NCBI GenBank assembly: GCA_963713505.1
Contig: CAVQMC010000011.1
Span: 351,109-415,108, forward strand
Source of the DNA: CAVQMC01 sp963713505
GTDB taxonomy: Bacteria > Bacteroidota > Ignavibacteria > Ignavibacteriales > Ignavibacteriaceae
DNA: 64,000 nucleotides
Reading direction: 5' to 3'
A program made the position numbers and the translations under genes. Shown here piece by piece: positions 58,878 through 64,000 of this stretch (its first letter is position 1; every line of letters begins with the position of its first letter). Under the pieces are notes generated by a model that was given only the letters and a program-made list of their open reading frames with translations, ran no database searches and was not told the origin of the DNA.

Positions 58878-59893
58878 TGGATTTAAACACAGTTTGGTTT
58901 TTACTTGTCGGAGTTTTAATAATTGGTTATGCTATACTTGACGGATTCGATCTTGGCGTAGGTGTACTGAATTTATTTTCAAAAAGTGAAGAAGAAAGAA
59001 GAATACATTTAAATGCTATTGGACCGATTTGGGATGGAAATGAAGTGTGGCTCTTAACAGGCGGCGGTGCATTGTTTGCAGCATTTCCAATAGTTTATGC
59101 TACAGTTTTCAGCGGATTTTATATAGCATTTATGTTATTATTAGTTGCATTAATTTTTCGTGCAATTTCGTTTGAATTTAGAGGAAAAGTAGAATCAAAT
59201 AGCTGGAAGAGATTTTGGGATTATGCTTTCAGCATTGGAAGTTTGTTGCCTGCGTTACTTTACGGAGTTGCAATCGGAAATATTTTAAGGGGAGTTCCGA
59301 TTGACAGTTCAGGTAATTATTTAGGAACTTTTCTCGGACTGCTAAATCCATATTCAATTCTTGTTGGTTTAACAAGTCTTGTACTTTTTACAATGCATGG
59401 CGCAGTTTATATGACTTTAAAAACCGAAGGTGCATTAAGAGGAAATATGGTAAACTGGTTTAACAAAACCTGGGTTGTATTTATAATATTATATTTCCTT
59501 GCAACATTATATACTTTTTTTGAAGCACCATTTTTATTTGAAGGAATCTTGAAGAACCCGTTATTCTGGATTTTGTTTGTCCTTTTATTGGGTTCACTAA
59601 TATATTTGCCTGTTGCAGTAAAAGGAGAAAAATATTTTAAAGCTTTAATCTCATCTTCGCTGCTAATTTTATCAATGATAGGACTATTTGCAATAAGTCT
59701 ATTTCCGAGATTAGTTCCTTCAAGTATTGATTTAGCAAACAGCTTAACAATTTACAATGCTTCATCAACTGAAAGAACACTTTTTACAATGCTTATAATT
59801 GCTATAATTGGTGTCCCGATTGTACTGATTTATACATTTTTCGTTTACAGAGTGTTTAAAGGTAAAGTAGTAATTACAAAGAATAGTTATTGA
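58877..59893 (+). CDS. cydB: Cytochrome bd-type quinol oxidase subunit II
   Basis: The structural partner of CydA. The N-terminal VLIIGYAILDGFDLGVGVLN and the loop IGPIWDGNEVWLLTGGGALF are diagnostic, with about eight transmembrane helices. The length of 338 aa is normal. The SD (aaggaggtg) lies within the 3' end of cydA and the ATG overlaps the cydA stop, so the two are coupled. No cydX-sized ORF or cydCD is seen in the window. A bidirectional terminator follows. Confidence 0.95.
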   Translation: MDLNTVWFLLVGVLIIGYAILDGFDLGVGVLNLFSKSEEERRIHLNAIGPIWDGNEVWLLTGGGALFAAFPIVYATVFSGFYIAFMLLLVALIFRAISFEFRGKVESNSWKRFWDYAFSIGSLLPALLYGVAIGNILRGVPIDSSGNYLGTFLGLLNPYSILVGLTSLVLFTMHGAVYMTLKTEGALRGNMVNWFNKTWVVFIILYFLATLYTFFEAPFLFEGILKNPLFWILFVLLLGSLIYLPVAVKGEKYFKALISSSLLILSMIGLFAISLFPRLVPSSIDLANSLTIYNASSTERTLFTMLIIAIIGVPIVLIYTFFVYRVFKGKVVITKNSY

Positions 59894-59908
59894 TTTTATT
59901 CAAGTTAA

Positions 59909-59932
59909 ACACCGGGAGTAAAATCCCGGTGT
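59909..59932. terminator. Bidirectional terminator between cydB and the thioredoxin gene
   Basis: A perfect 9-base stem (acaccggga / tcccggtgt) with a 6-base loop between convergent genes. Confidence 0.85.
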
Positions 59933-59940
59933 AAATTTAA

Positions 59941-60757
59941 TTAAATGTAGAGTGCACTTCCAAAATCCCTGCGGTGTTTCAAAGTTGTTTCATTATCTTC
60001 ACCGAGATATTTGAAAATTGCAATACAAGCTTTCCTGGCTCCTTCATCATCATAACTTTTATCTTCTCTTATAATATTTATAAACTCTTCCAGAGCCGAA
60101 TCAAAGTTTTTAGATTTTAAATCATTAATTGCATTTAAATAATTTTCTTTAATTTCAGAATCAGGAAGTGAATTATTATTATTTAATTTTTCTAAAAGTT
60201 CTGCGATTGTATTTATAGCTTCGGTTTGCTCGTAATTCTCTGCACTGCCGTCAACATTTTCAACAATTTTTTTTGCTTTCTCTGCATCTTCAAAAACTAA
60301 TATTTTACCAAGCAGTAATTTTGCATCTTCATTCTCCGGTTCGCCGGAAAGAACATCTTCCGCAATTTTTTTTGATTCATTAATTCTGTTTTCTTTGAAT
60401 AAAATTTTTGCTGTTTCTATTTTTTCTTTGAATTCACTTGGAATAGCTTTTTTCAGCCAATCTTCAATCATATGTTCAGGTAAAGCTCCGACGAATTCAT
60501 CAGCAACTTCGCCATCAATAAAAAGTTTAACATTTGGAATGCTTCTTATTCCATACTTTCCAGCAATATCCTGAAATTCATCAGTATTAAGTTTTACAAG
60601 TTTCCATTTATCTTTATATTTTTCTGCAAGTTTTTCCAAAACAGGTCCAAGCATTTTACAAGGACCGCACCATTCGGCCCAAAAATCAACTAAAACCGGG
60701 ATTTGTCTTACTTTGTTCAATTACATCATTTTGGAAATCTTTAGTTTCGTAATTCAT
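59941..60757 (-). CDS. Thioredoxin-TPR protein (CnoX/YbbN-like), one frameshift
   Basis: About 272 aa. A thioredoxin domain with the intact redox motif WAEWCGPCKML is followed from about residue 115 by TPR-like helices and ends in the YbbN-type RRDFGSALY. The C-terminal part marks it as a chaperone-type thioredoxin (CnoX/YbbN) rather than plain TrxA. The true start is the ATG at 60757 (MNYETKDFQNDVIEQSKT). The frame breaks at GGG 60698-60700 (CCC on the coding strand), where dropping one base gives TNPVLVDFWAEW. A shorter TTG start at 60720 would cut off the first strand. Confidence 0.88.
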
Positions 60758-61255
60758 TTTAATATTCCAAAATTTAAAAATTTTCTTATTTAATAAAATT
60801 TAGATGCAAATTTCTAAAAAAAGATTTAAAAATTAAATGTTTTTTTGTAAGATGTTTCAAGTTCATTTTTTAACTCATCCTGTAGTCCTTCTCTTTAGGT
60901 AAGAGAAGGACTTGTTGGTAGTATTTACTTTTCATTTTCAGTCTTGACAAGAAGTTTAATGTAAAGTTTATTGACAAGAAAGTCTCTTTCTTTATAAGAG
61001 AGACCTGCCTGCCGGTAGGAAGGGATTTAGAGAGAGTTAAGAACTAAAACTCATTCTTACTAGATAAGAAAAATTAGAAATATTAGATTAAATATAGTGT
61101 AAGAGATTAGTTTCCACTTATCCAGCTCATTTTTAACCACAGAGAACGCAGAGTAATCACAGAGAAGAAATAATAATGAACAATAAATTTTTAATTAAAT
61201 TAAAAATGCCGCGGCAGAACCACGGCATTTGTTAATCTAACTGAAGGAGTTACTT
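60758..61255. repeat. Intergenic region with palindromes and a ccacagag-type repeat
   Basis: No gene seen. It holds a perfect 12-base inverted repeat (agtccttctctt / aagagaaggact, 5-base loop) at 60884-60912. A gtctct...agagac imperfect hairpin with cctgcctgccggtagg follows near 60980-61020. A periodic accacagag/cgcagag/tcacagag element is at 61136-61166. The same kinds of sequence are widely scattered in intergenic DNA of many bacteria. A terminator for the octaheme gene lies at the right end. Nearby ttgacaagaa occurs twice, about 25 bases apart. Confidence 0.7.
61204..61230 (-). terminator. Intrinsic terminator of the octaheme operon
   Basis: On the minus strand, aaatgccgtgg / ccgcggcattt forms a stem of 11 pairs with one G-T pair and a 5-base loop, then a T tract. 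It lies 25 bases after the octaheme gene's stop. Confidence 0.88.
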
Positions 61256-63463
61256 TTATTTTTTAGAAATTAAATTTTTGTCTTCTTTCTTTTTTGTGAT
61301 TTTGAAATCTTCTTTTTTGAAATATTTCAATTCTTTTAAATGCTCGAGATCTTTAATTCTTTCCGGTGAATATCCCAAAGCTTTAAAGTCTAAAACACCA
61401 TGTTCTGAGTGGCAGCTTTTACAGCTTAATCCGTCTTTTTTAATTCCATGGTTAACCATTAAAGTACCGTATTGTCTCATCCAATGCGGTTCAACATTTC
61501 TTAATTTTCCGTTTTTATCTAAAGGATAAGTTGTTGACCATGAATCAACACCAAAGTAATGCATAAAATCATCCATCATATATTCTTTAAATGGTAGTTC
61601 ATACATTCTTTTAACAATTGGATTTTGAATAGCTTTTACAACTGCTTCTCTTGAATTTCCTGTTTCGTAATAAGTCGCATAATCAAAAGGCAGAATCATT
61701 GCACCAAATGGGCCCTGGTTTGACATATCTTCATACATATAAGCATTAAAAAGTTTGAAAGGATAAATTTTACTTTCTCCCATATTTTCAATCGGCAATA
61801 GATTTCTTGCAATCACATCTCTGCGCTTTTCAATCATTTCAGGAGTAAGCTGGGATAATGTATTTTGAACTGATTTAATATATGTATCAATTTGAAGATC
61901 AGTCATATTAAAATCTTTTTTAAGATTTTCTTTTACTTCTTTTAAGGCTTCGGGATTAGAAATCCTTGTAATTTGATCCATTAAAGGATTGTACTTATCA
62001 GTTTTATTTGGATTATTACCTAAAGCATTTGCAAGGAATGTTCCGTTTCCGTTAAACCATAAGTATGTAAATCCAATTCCGGATTTTCCTGAGCGTAAAA
62101 CATCAGTCGGAGCATACATTCCTTCTTCCGGACTCCAGGTTGGATTTACCCAATCTCTTAATACAACATTTTCTTCCTGTAAGTTAGGAATATGACATGT
62201 TTCGCATGCAATTCTTGCAACGTGTCCATTCAAAATTACTCTTGTTAATTCGTTTTTAGTATGCGGGGCAGAAGTATGGCAGCTTTCACAAGAAACTGTT
62301 TTATTCGGTAAATCATTAGCTACCAAATCCGTTCCTTTAGTTCCTCTGGGAATTTTATGTCCTTCAGGAATATGGCAATCAATACATTTTATTCCGGCTT
62401 TATAATGTACATCATCTTCCGGACTAAAAGGATTTCCTCTTTTACTCCCTTCGTGAATTATTCTTTGATTTTTAAAGCCTAAACTTTTAGCTGCAACATT
62501 ATGAGCATAAGTATCCCCGCCCATATTGTGCTGATGGCAATTAAGACAGTTTTCATTAGAAGGTTTTGTAACTGTCATAGCGGCTCTCATAGTCCTGTCC
62601 TGATTCCAGCGTAAACCGACATCATCTTTAATCACATATTTGTAATTCATATCATAAGTTTGAGAATGGCATATTAAACAATCAATTCCTTCTTTTGCGG
62701 AATTTGGAACATCACCTACAGGCATCATTTTTTCTGTTGCAGGCTGATAGTTGCCGCCGATATGACAAGCACCGCATCCTTCGCTTCTATAAACAACTTT
62801 TCCGTTTAAACTGTCGGGTTTTGTAGCGATTAACGCAGCCCATCCGGTCCATGAAAAACTTCCCGGAATTCCGCATGCTCTATCGATTTTTCCGACAGGA
62901 ATTGGTCTTCCGTCTTCATTGACTTTTTTACCGTTGTAGCCGTAAGTTGAAAAACCTGCCGCCATTCTTTGAAATTGAAAATGAACAGAACCGACAACAT
63001 CATTCATAGTTTTTACTTTTTCAGTTGTACCATCACTTTTATGAACAGTCATTTCTTCATGGCACTTTAGACAAGTTTCAGGCCCTTTATATTGACGAAT
63101 ACCTGCATCACTAAAATATTTAATATGAGAATAGTTAGTTTTGGATTGAAAAGAAGCTGTATTCATCAGCATTTCTATTTTTACTTTTCTGCTGAATTCA
63201 TTCTTTTCGTTTTTCGTTAATTCTTCAGCTCGTTTTAATCTATCTTGATATGTTAATTCTTTTGCAAGCTTATCAAATTGTTCATCAGTTAATTTAACGC
63301 TTGAATCAAAAGTTAATTTTCCGTTTTTAACACCTGTGTACCATTCGAAAAATGGTTCATATAAAAACTGAGAAAAGATAAATATAATTAAAATTAATCC
63401 GGCTAAAATTGTAGTAGTTTTTCCAATTTTAGTTTTCATAAACTGAAGCAGTTTCGCTTTCAT
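61256..63463 (-). CDS. Membrane-anchored octaheme c-type cytochrome
   Basis: 735 aa with a single N-terminal transmembrane anchor (TTTILAGLILIIFIFSQFLY) and no signal-peptidase site, so it is held on the periplasmic face. There are eight CXXCH sites: CLKCH, CGACH, CLICH, CLNCH, CIDCH, CESCH, CETCH and CKSCH. The order and the final CKSCHSEHGVLDFKALGYSP recall the octaheme tetrathionate-reductase-like group, but I cannot assign a substrate. SD aaagg is upstream of the ATG. It overlaps the b-type cytochrome gene by 35 bases, which suggests a quinol-linked reductase or quinol-to-cytochrome relay. Confidence 0.88.
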   Translation of the reverse strand: MKAKLLQFMKTKIGKTTTILAGLILIIFIFSQFLYEPFFEWYTGVKNGKLTFDSSVKLTDEQFDKLAKELTYQDRLKRAEELTKNEKNEFSRKVKIEMLMNTASFQSKTNYSHIKYFSDAGIRQYKGPETCLKCHEEMTVHKSDGTTEKVKTMNDVVGSVHFQFQRMAAGFSTYGYNGKKVNEDGRPIPVGKIDRACGIPGSFSWTGWAALIATKPDSLNGKVVYRSEGCGACHIGGNYQPATEKMMPVGDVPNSAKEGIDCLICHSQTYDMNYKYVIKDDVGLRWNQDRTMRAAMTVTKPSNENCLNCHQHNMGGDTYAHNVAAKSLGFKNQRIIHEGSKRGNPFSPEDDVHYKAGIKCIDCHIPEGHKIPRGTKGTDLVANDLPNKTVSCESCHTSAPHTKNELTRVILNGHVARIACETCHIPNLQEENVVLRDWVNPTWSPEEGMYAPTDVLRSGKSGIGFTYLWFNGNGTFLANALGNNPNKTDKYNPLMDQITRISNPEALKEVKENLKKDFNMTDLQIDTYIKSVQNTLSQLTPEMIEKRRDVIARNLLPIENMGESKIYPFKLFNAYMYEDMSNQGPFGAMILPFDYATYYETGNSREAVVKAIQNPIVKRMYELPFKEYMMDDFMHYFGVDSWSTTYPLDKNGKLRNVEPHWMRQYGTLMVNHGIKKDGLSCKSCHSEHGVLDFKALGYSPERIKDLEHLKELKYFKKEDFKITKKKEDKNLISKK

Positions 63464-64000
63464 TACTATTACCTTTCGAATTAGAATGTTCTGAATGAGA
63501 CTCGTGCCAGCCAGTTACCATAGCTTTAAAGTTACTGGATATCGTTGTTCCTGTTGTAGCTAAATAGATATGTCCTATCATAAAGACAGATAGTAAAAAT
63601 CCAGCGGAGGTATGTACGATATCGGTTAATGTTAAACCTGAAATTCCAAAAATATTATTGATTATTAATTCCGGAAACAATAAAGCTGAACCAGATAATA
63701 TTATTATCGGCAGCATTATGTACATTATATTTAAATATGTAATCTGCTGTAAAGGATTAAATTTTTGTCCCTTTGTAGTTTCAAAGGGATGCGATTGGTT
63801 GTTAAATATTCCGTAAAGATAAAATTTAGATTGTAAAATTAATCTATTAAGGATACCTTTTATCTTTGGAATATATTGTTTGTAATTACCGGAAAATATA
63901 TTAAGTAAAAAGAAGAATAAATAATTTAATGTTAATGTTATACCGGAAATATTATGGATTAAAATTGCGTTATCAAAATTAATTATTGGTGATTTAACAT
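63429..64000 (-). CDS. Cytochrome b561-like membrane subunit, partial at the window edge
   Basis: The frame is open to the right edge, so the N-terminus lies outside. At least four hydrophobic helices are seen. Likely heme b ligands are His in ILIHNISG, DIVHTSAG and MIGHIYLA, and SHPFETTKGQKFNPLQQ is a loop typical of thiosulfate-reductase/b561-type subunits. A short polar tail (about 30 residues, SEHSNSKGNSNESE) ends the protein. It is the upstream, overlapping partner of the octaheme cytochrome and would take electrons from menaquinol. Confidence 0.85.
   Translation of the reverse strand, partial: VKSPIINFDNAILIHNISGITLTLNYLFFFLLNIFSGNYKQYIPKIKGILNRLILQSKFYLYGIFNNQSHPFETTKGQKFNPLQQITYLNIMYIMLPIIILSGSALLFPELIINNIFGISGLTLTDIVHTSAGFLLSVFMIGHIYLATTGTTISSNFKAMVTGWHESHSEHSNSKGNSNESETASVYEN

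Noticed and set aside
60942..60995. Promoter from the two ttgacaagaa copies
   Set aside because: They face right, where the next genes lie on the opposite strand, and no good -10 follows.
1..64000. tRNA, rRNA, tmRNA, SRP RNA, RNase P RNA, CRISPR arrays, insertion sequences, prophage
   Set aside because: I read every gap for their core motifs (for example ggttcgaatcc, gaggaaagtcc, regular spacer-repeat units, transposase DDE motifs) and found none.

Overview
The window is about 30% GC by eye, gene-dense, and bacterial. It most likely comes from a member of the Ignavibacteria or a close relative in the Bacteroidota/Chlorobiota lineage. The clearest sign is four secreted proteins ending in a type IX secretion (T9SS) sorting domain with the NYPNPFNPST signature. 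Bacteroidota-style housekeeping genes and multiheme cytochromes agree with this. Genes use ordinary Shine-Dalgarno sites, but TTG starts are unusually common. No tRNA, rRNA, CRISPR array, transposase or phage gene was found.

Layout. 1-6.6 kb: the end of citrate synthase, pyrG, a periplasmic TPR protein and a secreted M6 metalloprotease. 6.7-15.7 kb: one long apparent operon, purN-purH-mreB-mreC-mreD-mrdA-rodA-dcd-pyrF, joining purine and pyrimidine synthesis to the rod-shape elongation machinery. 16-30.3 kb: a DUF2851 protein, a bifunctional-nuclease-like protein, etfBA, clpS, typA, pepD, a SET-domain protein, a YihY/BrkB membrane protein, a membrane-anchored MutS-like ATPase and a NarL-type two-component pair. 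30.3-36.8 kb: an 0.8 kb non-coding stretch with two long hairpins, then a five-gene multiheme set. This set is a T9SS-sorted cytochrome with about 9 hemes, a tetraheme c554-like protein, an outer-membrane beta-barrel, a 14-heme cytochrome and a lipoprotein cytochrome with about 7 hemes. It looks like a porin-cytochrome route for moving electrons across the outer membrane, and is the best candidate here for an undescribed system. 37-45.8 kb: two near-duplicate T9SS-secreted proteins flanking purK-purE, then a third T9SS protein. 45.9-49.6 kb: a TPR lipoprotein, a DUF58 protein, a glmM-like mutase and nth. 49.7-57.3 kb: a tyrosine/homogentisate degradation cluster (HPPD, homogentisate dioxygenase, a HisC-like aminotransferase, a fumarylacetoacetase-like hydrolase, a flavin-reductase-like protein and acetoacetyl-CoA synthetase). 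57.5-64 kb: cytochrome bd oxidase (cydAB), a thioredoxin-TPR protein, a repeat-bearing intergenic region, and an octaheme cytochrome with a b-type cytochrome subunit.

How the genes fit together. Tyrosine breakdown would give fumarate and acetoacetate. Acetoacetate is activated by the adjacent CoA ligase and can feed the citrate synthase step. ETF and the dehydrogenases it serves feed the quinone pool. That pool can be emptied by the bd oxidase, or possibly through the b-cytochrome/octaheme pair and the outer-membrane multiheme set. The organism looks like a facultative heterotroph with several electron outlets.

Caution. At least 17 single-base frameshifts break 12 otherwise well-conserved genes, including gltA, purH, rodA and glmM. 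About 15 of them are explained by one extra base, often in a short homopolymer. I read these as assembly or sequencing errors, not decay, and annotate the genes as single units across the breaks.
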